Below, piece by piece: positions 54,978 to 64,000 of a stretch of 64,000 bases of DNA. The stretch comes from Chitinibacter bivalviorum (lineage in GTDB: Bacteria; Pseudomonadota; Gammaproteobacteria; Burkholderiales; Chitinibacteraceae), in contig NZ_CP058627.1 in assembly GCF_013403565.1 (NCBI RefSeq), positions 2,604,001-2,668,000 on the forward strand, read 5' to 3'. The translations under genes and the position numbers were made by a program. Position 1 is the first letter of the stretch. Every line of letters starts with the position of its first letter. A model generated the notes under the pieces. It made no database searches and was not told where the DNA came from. It was given only the letters and a program-made list of their open reading frames with translations.

Positions 54978-56606
54978 ATGCTGTCCAACATCGCTACCCG
55001 TACCAAATTGTTTATCCTCAGTGGTACTTTGCTCTTACTCATGGCCTTACAAATTGGCTTTGCGCTGTTTGAGCTGAACCAAACTGGCAGCAATATCGAC
55101 TCCTTGATTACGGATCGACAACCCAAAATCGAGCAACAGAACGGCATTATTCAAAACACCTTGCTCATTGGCATGCTGCTGCGTGAAGGTGTAATGGATC
55201 AGAATGGCCCAGAAATTGAGGAAAGCATCCGTAAAATCGGCGAACTTCGCGCAGATAGCACAAAAAGACTGACCTACCTGCAAGAAAACACCACCAGCGC
55301 CGAGAGTAAAGCTTTGCTCAGCGAAATGGAAATCGCACGTGCGCCGCTAGCGCCCATGTATGAAAAACTGTTTGCCATGGTGCGCGCCAATCAGGACGTC
55401 GAAGCGACCGCACTCATGCGCAATGAATACGACCCCGCGTACAAAAACTTCCTGAGCAAAGTGGACGCGATGATGGCGTCGCAAAAAAACAAAATGCGTA
55501 AAACCAGCAGCGAAACGCAGGAAAGCTTTGTCTATACGCGCAGCCTGATGATTGCGAGCGGTATTTTGGCGACGGTATTGGGGCTGATTGCAGCGACTTG
55601 GATTGCCCGTTCGATCAGCCATCCACTGAGTAATGCATTGCGCGAAGCCGAACGTATCGCTCAAGGGGATTTGCGCGCCAATAACGACATTAAAGTCACA
55701 GGCACGGATGAGCCAAGCCGTCTCTTGCTGGCCTTGCAGCAAATGCGCGCCAGCCTGCATGACATGACCAAATTGATTCAACAAAATGCAGTCGAAGTGA
55801 GCCGTGCTGCGCAAGGCTTGGCCGATGCAGCCAAGGAGGTGGCCAATAGCGCGCAAAGCCAATCGGCGGCCACCAGCGGCGCGGCAGCAACATTGGAGCA
55901 ACTCACCGTCAGCATTCACCATGTGGCAGACAATGCGGAGGATGCGGCACAGCAAGCACGCACTGCCGGCAACACAGCGAAAATGGGCGGTAGCTTTGTA
56001 CAAACTTCATCCGATCAAATGAGCGCCGTGGGCGAGCATGTGAGTCAATCGGCGACGAAAATGTCCGATTTGGAGCAGGACGTCGGCGAAATCGGCAAAA
56101 TGGCAACGATGATTCGTGAAGTGGCCGATCAGACGAATTTGCTGGCGCTCAATGCCGCGATTGAAGCGGCACGAGCCGGCGAAACCGGCCGTGGCTTTGC
56201 CGTGGTGGCCGACGAGGTGCGCAAGCTGGCCGAACGCACGACCAAATCAGCACATGAAATTAGCACCATGATTAGCCGTATCCAGAATGGCAGCTCGTCG
56301 GTAAATCAATTTATGGCCGACAGCGTGGCCAGCGTTCAGGATGCGACGCTGAGCTCCGAATCAGCAGCGCTGGCCATGGATGAAATTGAAGAGAATGCCA
56401 ACGCGGTGGTCAACGCAATCAGCCAGATTAGCGATTCACTGAAAGAGCAAAAGCTGGCAGGGCAAGATTTGGCGGCGCGCATGGAGCAAGTGTCGCAAAT
56501 GGCCGAGGAAAATGGCGATACGGTCATGAATCTGGCCAGCACGGCAAATCAGCTATCTAGTCTGGCCGGGCAATTGCAAACCGCTGTGAGCCGATTCAAG
56601 ATTTAA
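54978..56606 (+). CDS. methyl-accepting chemotaxis protein
   Basis: A 542-residue chemoreceptor. First membrane segment [20 protein letters not shown], a periplasmic four-helix-bundle-type sensor (about 35-190), second membrane segment [24 protein letters not shown] domain, then the cytoplasmic signalling hairpin with [40 protein letters not shown]. No CheR-tethering pentapeptide at the C-terminus. Divergent from metH; AGGA lies about 8 bases before the ATG. It differs clearly from the two tandem receptors downstream. Confidence 0.92.
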   Translation: MLSNIATRTKLFILSGTLLLLMALQIGFALFELNQTGSNIDSLITDRQPKIEQQNGIIQNTLLIGMLLREGVMDQNGPEIEESIRKIGELRADSTKRLTYLQENTTSAESKALLSEMEIARAPLAPMYEKLFAMVRANQDVEATALMRNEYDPAYKNFLSKVDAMMASQKNKMRKTSSETQESFVYTRSLMIASGILATVLGLIAATWIARSISHPLSNALREAERIAQGDLRANNDIKVTGTDEPSRLLLALQQMRASLHDMTKLIQQNAVEVSRAAQGLADAAKEVANSAQSQSAATSGAAATLEQLTVSIHHVADNAEDAAQQARTAGNTAKMGGSFVQTSSDQMSAVGEHVSQSATKMSDLEQDVGEIGKMATMIREVADQTNLLALNAAIEAARAGETGRGFAVVADEVRKLAERTTKSAHEISTMISRIQNGSSSVNQFMADSVASVQDATLSSESAALAMDEIEENANAVVNAISQISDSLKEQKLAGQDLAARMEQVSQMAEENGDTVMNLASTANQLSSLAGQLQTAVSRFKI

Positions 56607-56626
56607 TTGCACGATTTCAATCACTA

Positions 56627-56664
56627 AGCAGCAGCACCAGCGCAAGCTGGGCTGCTTTTTTTTC
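56627..56664 (+). terminator. intrinsic terminator
   Basis: Stem AAGCAGC...AGC-GCAA-GCT...GCTGCTT with a small internal mismatch, followed by eight T residues, just after the chemoreceptor gene. Confidence 0.82.
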
Positions 56665-56787
56665 GCAAAAAGTCACATGATCTGAGTGGATAATTACCGC
56701 AAGCTGCGCGTCTTATTACATTTTTTTCAAAGCTCATCGGCGTTAGGATAAGGCATCCTAATTTAATACCTCGTCAAGGAGCCGAGC

Positions 56788-57171
56788 ATGAGCCTGAATA
56801 TCAATACCCTCAATAGCAGTCGCTATAGTTTTATCCAAGGCAAAGGCTCATCCGGCAATTTAGCGCACACCAAGTCAAGCCAAAGTAATGGGCTATGGCG
56901 TGAAGACTTGCACCAAAGCATGCAAGATGCGCGCCGCGATGTGCGTCAGCAAGCGATGCCCGTACTGCTAGAGGTGCAAAAATCCCAACATCGCAACGAC
57001 CTGTTTGCCATTTACACGGGGCAAAACCCCAATAACGGGGTGAGTAACCGCACGGCATTAAATATTGAGCAAAAGCTGGAGCGTCATGCCCGTAATCAAG
57101 TCTTGCTGCAGGCCTATGATGAGCACGTCGGCTCTGATGTCGCCGAGCCAACGCTGAATATATCGGCTTAA
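56788..57171 (+). CDS. hypothetical protein, helical, first of a related pair
   Basis: A 127-residue soluble protein opening MSLNINTLNSSRYSF, Gln/Asn-rich, probably helical in the middle (RRDVRQQAMPVLLEVQKSQ). A strong AAGGAG precedes the ATG by 7 bases. It shares a layout with the next gene: an N-terminal NINxxxSS segment, then Q..PV...V..S and a tyrosine-containing helix. No family is recognised. Confidence 0.6.
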   Translation: MSLNINTLNSSRYSFIQGKGSSGNLAHTKSSQSNGLWREDLHQSMQDARRDVRQQAMPVLLEVQKSQHRNDLFAIYTGQNPNNGVSNRTALNIEQKLERHARNQVLLQAYDEHVGSDVAEPTLNISA

Positions 57172-57280
57172 CTAAATCGCCACTTCTACCGCTAAGTAAT
57201 TGTTTTATAGAAAATTACACTATGATTCTGGGCGGCAAGGCGTATGATGAATACATAGCCATTGAGAGCAGGAGTCGATC

Positions 57281-57715
57281 ATGAATATCAATTCAAGCAC
57301 ATCGCTCACCACCCAAGCTTCGAGTGCCACTAGCATCAGTGCTAGCAATGTTTCGACACTGCAAAAATTGCAGCAAGAGCAACGCCAACAAACGCTGGAA
57401 CAAGCCAAGCCCGTTGTCGAGCAGGTGTATATTTCCAAACAAGGCCAGCAGCAGCTAGAAACCTATGCAAAAAGCGCCGCCAATGCAGCGGAACGAAACG
57501 ATACGGGCAGCGAATTCAGCAGCTCGGGCTCTAGCAATACTGGAGTTAGTACCGAGCAGATTCTGAAAGCGGTAGACAAACAGCAAAATCGCCAAACGGC
57601 GGCGGCTTTGGCCTCATACGCCCAACAGCAAGCACAAGCGAGCAACGATAAACCTGCAACAGCACCAAAACCAACCCCGTACACCCAAACCACATCAATT
57701 CAAGAAAGCGCCTAA
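57281..57715 (+). CDS. hypothetical protein, Gln/Ala/Ser-rich, second of pair
   Basis: A 144-residue protein opening MNINSSTSLTTQASS, with LQKLQQEQRQQTLEQAKPVV and VYISKQGQQQLETYAKSAAN resembling the middle of the preceding gene, and a low-complexity Ala/Gln/Pro-rich tail. No signal peptide. AGGAG lies about 8 bases upstream. A strong terminator follows. Placement between chemoreceptor genes hints at, but does not show, a link with motility. Confidence 0.6.
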   Translation: MNINSSTSLTTQASSATSISASNVSTLQKLQQEQRQQTLEQAKPVVEQVYISKQGQQQLETYAKSAANAAERNDTGSEFSSSGSSNTGVSTEQILKAVDKQQNRQTAAALASYAQQQAQASNDKPATAPKPTPYTQTTSIQESA

Positions 57716-57749
57716 AACCCGCTGAATTGATTGCCTTGGGTGATACATA

Positions 57750-57780
57750 AAAAAACCAGCCATCAAGGCTGGTTTTTTTA
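57750..57780. terminator. bidirectional intrinsic terminator
   Basis: Stem AAAAAACCAGCC / GGCTGGTTTTTT with a 5-nt loop between convergent genes. Confidence 0.88.
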
Positions 57781-57802
57781 ATCAAGTCACCACCAATATC
57801 AG

Positions 57803-57852
57803 TAGTATATGCTCATATACATTAAAAAAATAAGGCCTTTAAGCATATACCC
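57803..57852. repeat. GGGTAT/ATACCC element, copy 13 (50 bp)
   Basis: Left end TAGTATATGCTC, right end TAAGCATATACCC; TATATGC / GCATATA pair. One base longer than the others or with an altered left tip. It ends 5 bp from the stop codon of the minus-strand chemoreceptor. Confidence 0.65.
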
Positions 57853-57857
57853 ATACA

Positions 57858-59471
57858 TTAAATCCGATAACGGGATATAGACTGATCGAGCTCTTGCCCC
57901 AATTGATTTAGACGCTGGCTTTCATTGGCCGTACTCGCTGCGGCTGCACTACTTTCCTCTGACATCTGCGCCACTCGCTCCACCTGCTGCGCCATCGCTG
58001 CACTTGCGCCGCTCTGATCACGCATTGCTGCCGAGATTTCACCCACTTGATGAACCACCAAATCCGCACTCGCGCGAATATCACCGATCGCACTACTGGC
58101 TTCTTGGGCTCGCGCCACACCTTCATCGACTTGCCGCACCGTATGCTGCATGGTTTGTACGGTGCTATTGGCTTCATTTTGAATGGCCGCCACAGTACTG
58201 ATAATTTCCTGCGTGGAATTAGCAGTGCGCTCCGCCAATTTCCGCACCTCATCGGCAACCACGGCGAAGCCGCGCCCCATATCACCCGCCCGCGCGGCTT
58301 CAATGGCCGCATTCAAGGCCAGCAAGTTAGTCTGATCGGCAATGTCTTTAATGACCGTCACCACGGCATTAATGTTCGCGGTGCGCTCTTTTAAGGATTC
58401 AATTTGTGTCGCCGACTCCCTGACCTGATCGGCAATCAGATTAATGCTGGCAATCGTGTTCTCAATGACATTGCCGCCGGTTGCAGCCAAACGGCCTGCT
58501 TCGCGTGCGGTGTGGTCACATTCCTGCGCTCGGTCAGCCACATGGCTAATACTGACGGTCACTTCCTCGACCCCCGAGGCCATCGCAGATGCTGATTCGC
58601 TCACGGCGTGTGAAGCTTGGGATAATTCATGACTGGTATTGCTCAAACCAGTGACCGAACCAGAAACATCACGCCCCACCCGAGTGAGTTGACGCAAACT
58701 GCCTTGCAAGGTGTCGAGTAAACCGTTGAGCGCAGTTAAGGAGACGCCAATTTCATCCTGACTTTGTACTTCAAGGCGACGGGTGAAATCATAATCTTGC
58801 CCCAGCTTTTGCAAGAAATGCTGCATCCGACTCAGCGGCTGCGTGACGCTACGACCAATCAGCCAACCAAGAAGCGAAACGGTCAGCAGGGTAATAAGGC
58901 CACAAATCACGCTAAAACTAATCGAAAAAGCAATATCATTGGTAATTTGCTTTTCGTTCTTTTCCGCGATTTTTTGCTTGTAATCAGAGATCTGCTTTAG
59001 GGCAACATAAACTTTTTCCGCTTGCGGTGCGCATTGCTCCCGTATCAGTTTCATCGCCTGCTCGGTATGCTCTTGCCTCGATTCATTGAACACCAAGGTC
59101 GTTAATGGCTTCCATTTATCAAGTTCGGTTTTGAGCGCGGCAAAATTAGCAGCGTCAGTATCGTCATAATGCAGCGCCGATAATTCTTGTACATTGACCT
59201 CTAATTGCGCCAAATAGCTGGCAAAGTCTTCCTCCGTTTTTTTCATCGCCGCAGCGTCGGTCAAAATCACGTGGTAGAGGACGGCGTAGCGGGCGCGCGC
59301 AAATTTGCGCTGGATTTGCTCCATCTCCAAGAGGCCAGGAACAATCTTCGCGGTAATTTCAGTAGCGTCGCTCTTTACATGGCCAGAGTTGTAATATCCC
59401 ACCCCCGTTAAAATCAAAATAGCCAAGCCCGTAAGGCCAATGAGCGCCATTAATTTGTGTGCGATTTTCAT
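57858..59471 (-). CDS. methyl-accepting chemotaxis protein (tandem copy 2)
   Basis: A 537-residue chemoreceptor: membrane segment [20 protein letters not shown], a four-helix-bundle-type periplasmic sensor with a conserved Arg-rich helix ([18 protein letters not shown]), second membrane segment [23 protein letters not shown] and signalling hairpin ([40 protein letters not shown]). GAGG 8 bases before the second ATG sets the start. The cytoplasmic half is nearly the same as in the gene upstream, including DNA-level similarity, indicating tandem duplication with a replaced sensor. Confidence 0.92.
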   Translation of the reverse strand: MKIAHKLMALIGLTGLAILILTGVGYYNSGHVKSDATEITAKIVPGLLEMEQIQRKFARARYAVLYHVILTDAAAMKKTEEDFASYLAQLEVNVQELSALHYDDTDAANFAALKTELDKWKPLTTLVFNESRQEHTEQAMKLIREQCAPQAEKVYVALKQISDYKQKIAEKNEKQITNDIAFSISFSVICGLITLLTVSLLGWLIGRSVTQPLSRMQHFLQKLGQDYDFTRRLEVQSQDEIGVSLTALNGLLDTLQGSLRQLTRVGRDVSGSVTGLSNTSHELSQASHAVSESASAMASGVEEVTVSISHVADRAQECDHTAREAGRLAATGGNVIENTIASINLIADQVRESATQIESLKERTANINAVVTVIKDIADQTNLLALNAAIEAARAGDMGRGFAVVADEVRKLAERTANSTQEIISTVAAIQNEANSTVQTMQHTVRQVDEGVARAQEASSAIGDIRASADLVVHQVGEISAAMRDQSGASAAMAQQVERVAQMSEESSAAAASTANESQRLNQLGQELDQSISRYRI

Positions 59472-59596
59472 TCTGAACCTCATTATTTTTGACAGCCATT
59501 TGCAGCAAAATTGCCCAATACTTAGGCCATAAACAATAAACCCCGCCAGCGGATAGACGGGGTTTGCTAATACGCTTCGCGGCGTGCTTAACAGCC

Positions 59597-61234
59597 CTAA
59601 ACGCGATAGCGAGAAATCGACTGATCCAACTCTTGCCCCAGATTATTCAAGCGTGAGCTTTCACCAGCAGTACTTGCTGCGGCAGCACTGCTTTCTTCCG
59701 ACATCTGCGCCACTCGCTCCACCTGCTGCGCCATCGCCGAGCTGGCACTGCTTTGCTCGCGCATTGCAGTGGAGATTTCACTAACCTGATCCACCACCGT
59801 ATCGGCACTGCGGCGAATATCATTGATCGCGCTACTGGCCTCTTGGGCGCGAGAGACCCCTTCATCCACCTGTCGTACAGTTTGCTGCATGGTTTGTACG
59901 GTGCTATTGGCTTCATTCTGGATCGCAGCCACGGTGCTGATAATTTCCTGTGTTGAGCTCGCGGTACGCTCAGCCAATTTGCGTACTTCATCGGCCACCA
60001 CCGCAAAACCGCGCCCCAAATCACCCGCCCGCGCAGCCTCGATCGCAGCATTGAGCGCCAACAGATTAGTTTGGTCGGCAATATCTTTAATCACATTGAC
60101 CACGGCATTAATCGTTGCGGTGCGCTCTTTGAGTGACTCGATTTGCGTTGCGGATGCGCGGACTTGATCGGCAATCTGATTAATACTGCTGATGGTGCCC
60201 TCAATCACGGTTCCGCCCGTCGCGGCCAAACGACCCGCTTCGCGTGCGGTGTGATCGCATTCCTGAGCGCGGTCGGCAACATGGCCAATACTTACCGTGA
60301 CCTGCTCAATCCCAGCCGCCATCGCCGAAGCCGATTCGCTCACCGCATGGGATGTCTGCGACATTTCACGGCTGGTGCTCGAGAGGCTATTGACCGAAAC
60401 AGTGACATCGCGCCCGACACGGTTGAGCAATTTCATGCTGTTTTGCAATGAGTCGAGCAGGCCATTGAGCGAGCCGATGGAGCGGCCAATCTCATCCTGG
60501 CTATTTACAGGTAGGCGCTGGGTAAAATCGAAATTCGTCGCTAGATTTTGTACAAACTGCTGCATGCCGCCCAATGGCACCGTAATGCTGCGGGTGATTA
60601 ACACCCCAGCTGCGGCACCCAACAACACCGCAACCACCGTCAGTACGACCATCGTGGTTTTCGTCGTGCTGACATTTTGATCGGTATGCCCTACTTTCTC
60701 GGCATTGAGCTTGTTTTCATATTCAGCCAATTCGCGCAAAGTGGCATTGAGTTTGGACATTTTTGGCGCTGCGCCACTACTTAATAATGCCTTTGCATCG
60801 TCTACTTTACCCGCCATCGTTAGTTGAATCAGCTGATCGACTGTAGCGAATGCATCGTCTTTCTGCTCTTGAATATTTTTCAGTGCAGCCGACTCAGTGG
60901 GCGTGGGCGGATAGAGCGGGTTAGTAAACAATTTGTTGAGGTTTTCTTCTTCTCGGGCAAATTCTTGTCTGGCCGCGTCGTACTTTTCTTTGGTTTTGGC
61001 TTGCGCATCTGGCGTCGTATCGATCAAGAGCTGACGATATTGCACCCGTATTTCTTGGGCACGATCGATCAAAATCGAAGCTGACCGCATTTGCGCTGAA
61101 TTGGCGACTACAATTTCTTGCAGGTCATCATTGATTTTGTTGACGCCTCGAATTGCAAAGAGATTGCTAATCGTGAGTAGAGCGATCAATAAGCCAAAGC
61201 CGATAGCCAAACGCTGCGCTACAGATAAATTCAT
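59597..61234 (-). CDS. methyl-accepting chemotaxis protein (tandem copy 1)
   Basis: A 545-residue chemoreceptor opening [20 protein letters not shown], with periplasmic four-helix-bundle sensor, second membrane segment [24 protein letters not shown] and the signalling hairpin ([20 protein letters not shown]). The start is set by the usual receptor N-terminus; a longer frame of 16 codons is unlikely. It lies 125 bp upstream of its paralogue on the same strand; a GC hairpin AAACCCCG/CGGGGTTT at 59538-59565 in the gap may partly terminate. Confidence 0.92.
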   Translation of the reverse strand: MNLSVAQRLAIGFGLLIALLTISNLFAIRGVNKINDDLQEIVVANSAQMRSASILIDRAQEIRVQYRQLLIDTTPDAQAKTKEKYDAARQEFAREEENLNKLFTNPLYPPTPTESAALKNIQEQKDDAFATVDQLIQLTMAGKVDDAKALLSSGAAPKMSKLNATLRELAEYENKLNAEKVGHTDQNVSTTKTTMVVLTVVAVLLGAAAGVLITRSITVPLGGMQQFVQNLATNFDFTQRLPVNSQDEIGRSIGSLNGLLDSLQNSMKLLNRVGRDVTVSVNSLSSTSREMSQTSHAVSESASAMAAGIEQVTVSIGHVADRAQECDHTAREAGRLAATGGTVIEGTISSINQIADQVRASATQIESLKERTATINAVVNVIKDIADQTNLLALNAAIEAARAGDLGRGFAVVADEVRKLAERTASSTQEIISTVAAIQNEANSTVQTMQQTVRQVDEGVSRAQEASSAINDIRRSADTVVDQVSEISTAMREQSSASSAMAQQVERVAQMSEESSAAAASTAGESSRLNNLGQELDQSISRYRV

Positions 61235-61358
61235 GATGACACTCACAACAACACTAATGAATTCTTTCAGCATAGTGTGCATCGTGTGGGATACAAGAAA
61301 TTAACCACATTGATCGGTCAAGTATTTTGCCCAATCATCCATGGATCAAATGGGCAAA

Positions 61359-61390
61359 AAAATAGCCCGCAGCAAGCAGGCTATTTTGAC
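61359..61390 (-). terminator. intrinsic terminator of pta
   Basis: Stem AAAATAGCCTGC / GCGGGCTATTTT (one mismatch) read on the minus strand and followed by T residues, about 70 bp after the pta stop codon; the 49-bp element lies in between. Confidence 0.8.
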
Positions 61391-61409
61391 TCTCTCATAT
61401 ACCCATTAT

Positions 61410-61458
61410 GGGTATATGCATGAAAATATTATTTTTTATCAATCACAAGGCAATACCA
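61410..61458. repeat. 49-bp GGGTAT element, copy 14 (abuts the pta stop codon)
   Basis: Starts GGGTATATGCATG and ends AAGGCAATACCA, exactly 49 bp; the next base is the first base of the pta stop codon. A mirror-image ATATACCC tip lies 5 bases to the left (61397-61404). Confidence 0.8.
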
Positions 61459-63510
61459 TTAGACCATTTCAACCGCTTGAATCGCAGTCAATGCAATCGT
61501 GAATACAATGTCGTCCACCAGCGCGCCGCGTGATAGATCGTTCACCGGTTTGCGCAAGCCTTGCAACATGGGGCCTACGCTGACAACGTTAGCGCTGCGT
61601 TGTACGGCTTTGTAGGTCGTGTTACCCGTATTTAAGTCAGGGAAGACAAACACGGTAGCCTGGCCCGCAACGAGGCTGCCTGGCGCTTTTTGCTGACCGA
61701 CTTCAAATACCGATGCCGCATCGTACTGCAATGGACCGTCAATGGTGAGCTGCGGATTGCGCGCTTTGGCGATTTCAGTTGCACTACGCACTTTATCAAC
61801 ATCAGCGCCCGTACCCGATTGACCGGTTGAGTAGCTGATCATCGCCACTTTCGGGTCGATACCAAAGGCTTTAGCTGAATACGCGCTTTGCGCGGCGATT
61901 TCGGCCAATTGCTCGGCATCTGGATTCGGGTTCACCGCGCAATCGCCGTACACCAGCACTTGCTCAGGCATCAGCATAAAGAACACCGACGAGACAATCG
62001 ACGAGCCCGGAGCGGTTTTGATCAGCTGTAAGGCGGGACGAATCGTGTTGGCGGTAGTGTGGATTGCGCCAGAAACCAGTCCATCGACCTCGTCAATCGC
62101 CAACATCATCGTGCCGAGTACGACATTGTCCTCCAGCTGGCGTAGCGCTTGAATTTCGGTCAGACCTTTCGATTTACGCAACTCAACCATCGGCGCCACG
62201 TAACGGCTGCGGATCTCTTCGGGATCAAGAATCTGCAGGCTCTCAGGAATCGTCACGCCTTGCGTGGCGGCAACGGCCTCGATCGTGGCACGATTACCGA
62301 GCAAGATACATTGCGCAATGCCTTTTTCTTCACACGCAATCGCGGCGCAAATTGTGCGTGGCTCTTCGCCCTCGGGCAAGACAATGCGTTTGTTCGCGGC
62401 ACGTGCTTTTTGAATTAATTGATAGCGGAAAGCGGGCGGGCTGAGGTGTTGTACGCCTTTGGTATTGACGCCGACCATCAGCGCATCCAGATCAAGCTGT
62501 TCCGCCACCGCGTTCATTACGCGCGTCATGCGATCTTTATCATCAGCAGGCACGGCAGTTGGTACTTTGCTGATTTCCAGAGCGGTACCAAAACTATCGC
62601 CATTGGTGCGCAACACGGGGATACCCGTGGTATTGAATGCGAGCTTGGTAAAATCGCTCACCGTTTTATTCAACTCCGTACCGTGAGTCAGTACCAAACC
62701 GGCCAATTGCACACCATTGCTCGCCGCCAATGCCGTCGCCAAAATCACATCATCCCGATCACCCGAGCTGACAATCAGGGCTCCAGGTTGCAAACGACGA
62801 ATCACCTCAGGGACAGCACGCGCTGCGACCACAGTTTCATTCACGCGGCGTTTGGTCAGCTCGCCCTTCACGATGATTTCGGCATCCAGATGCAAGGCTA
62901 CATCCAGTGTGCGTGGCGCTAAAAGATGCGGGTCAAATTCGATCACGCCCCAGATTGGCAAGTCGCCAATCGCTTCTTTCATCTCATCGACATCAAAATT
63001 GATCGCGGCTTTATTGAAAATCACACCGCCCACTTGCACGCCTTCATTGCGAAATTGGCGCTCGGCAACTTTGACTTCTTCGGCGACATTTTTGGCGCTG
63101 GCATCAGTTACCAGAATTACCGTCGCTTGCAAACCCAAGGCCATTTCGGTGTTGAGCTGCGTGGTAAACGGGTTGGCCGGATCTGGATGCAAACCTTCGA
63201 CCACCAACACATCCGCCTCTTTGCCCGCCGCCATACTCATCGTGACGATTTCTTCGAGCAGATCATCGGTTTCACCAATCGAAACCTGTTCAATCGCGTA
63301 ATTGGCGGCCAATGCATCTGGCACATCGAGCTGACAAATACGACGCGCAAAATGGCTGGAGCGTTCGATTTCGCTGGCGGCCTGATCTTGGGCCACTGGT
63401 TTTACAAACCCTACTTTCAAGCTTTGATTTTGCAGGCAGCGAACCACGCCCAATGTCACCGAGGTCAGGCCCACATTGTGTCGGGTTGGCGCAATAAAAA
63501 AGGTTTGCAT
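61459..63510 (-). CDS. pta: phosphate acetyltransferase
   Basis: A 683-residue enzyme interconverting acetyl-CoA and acetyl phosphate. The long form is present: N-terminal BioD-like/P-loop domain (MQTFFIAPTRHNVGLTSVTL), middle DRTGG-type domain (around 220-330) and C-terminal catalytic PTA domain (RIVLPEGEEPRT, GMMLAIDEVDGLVSGAIHTT-type segment, QYDAASV). GGAAC lies 6-10 bases before the ATG. The acetate kinase gene usually paired with it is not in this window. The stop codon touches a 49-bp element. Confidence 0.95.
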   Translation of the reverse strand: MQTFFIAPTRHNVGLTSVTLGVVRCLQNQSLKVGFVKPVAQDQAASEIERSSHFARRICQLDVPDALAANYAIEQVSIGETDDLLEEIVTMSMAAGKEADVLVVEGLHPDPANPFTTQLNTEMALGLQATVILVTDASAKNVAEEVKVAERQFRNEGVQVGGVIFNKAAINFDVDEMKEAIGDLPIWGVIEFDPHLLAPRTLDVALHLDAEIIVKGELTKRRVNETVVAARAVPEVIRRLQPGALIVSSGDRDDVILATALAASNGVQLAGLVLTHGTELNKTVSDFTKLAFNTTGIPVLRTNGDSFGTALEISKVPTAVPADDKDRMTRVMNAVAEQLDLDALMVGVNTKGVQHLSPPAFRYQLIQKARAANKRIVLPEGEEPRTICAAIACEEKGIAQCILLGNRATIEAVAATQGVTIPESLQILDPEEIRSRYVAPMVELRKSKGLTEIQALRQLEDNVVLGTMMLAIDEVDGLVSGAIHTTANTIRPALQLIKTAPGSSIVSSVFFMLMPEQVLVYGDCAVNPNPDAEQLAEIAAQSAYSAKAFGIDPKVAMISYSTGQSGTGADVDKVRSATEIAKARNPQLTIDGPLQYDAASVFEVGQQKAPGSLVAGQATVFVFPDLNTGNTTYKAVQRSANVVSVGPMLQGLRKPVNDLSRGALVDDIVFTIALTAIQAVEMV

Positions 63511-63707
63511 AATTGAGTTCCAAAAATTCAAGACGACGTAGCTGCACACTATAATCAATCTAAGTCATTATCATCATGACATAACTCTAAAAAATCGCCG
63601 AATTTGGGATTTTCCCGATGGTATTAGTTGGCATCGGCCAGCGTAAAACGCACTTGGGCCGCAAAAAAGTCTATTCTCAAATCTGCACTTCACACACAGG
63701 CTCCGCG

Positions 63708-64000
63708 ATGACCGCATTTCATATCCTGATCGAACAACACGGTGACGAACAACAGATGCAATGGCGCCCAACCACGCTCAATGAGCCCGGCGCTGGCGAA
63801 GTGCGGCTCAGGCAATCCGCCATTGGGGTGAATTTCATCGATACTTATCATCGCTCTGGGCTGTATCCACTCACCCTACCGAGTAGCTTGGGCATGGAAG
63901 CCTGCGGCATCGTCGAGGCCGTAGGCCCTGAGGTGAGCGAGCTGAAAATCGGTGATCGCGTCGCGTATGCCGGCGGTGCGGTCGGTGCATATACCACCCA
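63708..64000 (+). CDS. qorA: quinone oxidoreductase (NADPH), 5' part
   Basis: First 97 residues of a zinc-independent medium-chain dehydrogenase; the gene runs off the window. It opens MTAFHILIEQHGDEQQMQWR and shows GEVRLRQSAIGVNFIDTYHR and SGLYPLTLPSSLGMEACGIV, the quinone oxidoreductase signature, in place of a catalytic zinc motif. It reduces quinones with NADPH by one electron in the E. coli homologue. It diverges from pta. Confidence 0.88.
   Translation, partial: MTAFHILIEQHGDEQQMQWRPTTLNEPGAGEVRLRQSAIGVNFIDTYHRSGLYPLTLPSSLGMEACGIVEAVGPEVSELKIGDRVAYAGGAVGAYTT

Overview
The window is a 64 kb chromosomal segment of a GC-rich beta-proteobacterium. The best guess is Neisseriales, near Chitinibacteraceae/Chromobacteriaceae. 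This rests on the housekeeping proteins (TrpS, PyrC, MetH, Pta, SdaA), four PEP-CTERM surface or exported proteins, a secreted phosphoesterase carrying a chitin-binding module, several chemoreceptors and c-di-GMP/two-component signalling genes. No tRNA, rRNA, CRISPR array, prophage or intact insertion sequence was recognised. The taxonomic placement is inference.

Layout. 0-9 kb: housekeeping and small genes (rlmF, trpS, a VOC protein, tusA-pyrC, a Spo0M-like protein, a DUF4188 protein, a class V aminotransferase). 9-22 kb: zinc-ribbon membrane protein, iron alcohol dehydrogenase, PEP-CTERM proteins, an M15 peptidase, a lipoprotein, the phosphoesterase-CBM5/12 fusion, cytochrome c and b561, a SIS protein, EmrE and a calcium-binding-repeat protein. 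22-27.5 kb: amino-acid use (sdaC-sdaA serine import and deamination; lysP). 27.5-33.5 kb: a complete ribose operon, rbsK-rbsD-rbsA-rbsC-rbsB, followed by a Cra-like LacI-family regulator, with two Cra-like operator sequences in front of rbsK. 34-40.8 kb: ArsN2-like acetyltransferase, cupin, a 7TM-GGDEF cyclase, a large hybrid histidine kinase and a patatin. 40.9-45 kb: a frameshifted PliG-like lysozyme inhibitor, a cystatin-like lipoprotein, a Gdx/SugE guanidinium exporter with a ribosome-site-hiding leader, and a tandem PEP-CTERM pair. 45.3-51 kb: a repeat-rich, plastic region holding an AT-rich two-gene ATPase/nuclease-like cassette and a vestige of the metH 3' end. 51-64 kb: metH with a DUF4160/DUF2442 pair, three methyl-accepting chemotaxis proteins, two related small proteins, pta and the start of a quinone oxidoreductase.

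Two things stand out. First, at least fourteen intergenic copies of a fixed-length 49-bp inverted-repeat element (ends GGGTAT...ATACCC, roughly 21-nt arms and a 7-nt centre) are scattered through the window. Several show compensatory arm changes, and several abut or contribute the stop codon of a gene. I do not recognise this family. Second, the AT-rich ATPase (DUF3696-like) plus nuclease-like gene pair at 47.6-50.3 kb looks like an acquired defence-type cassette. It is flanked by repeats and by a duplicated fragment of the metH 3' end.
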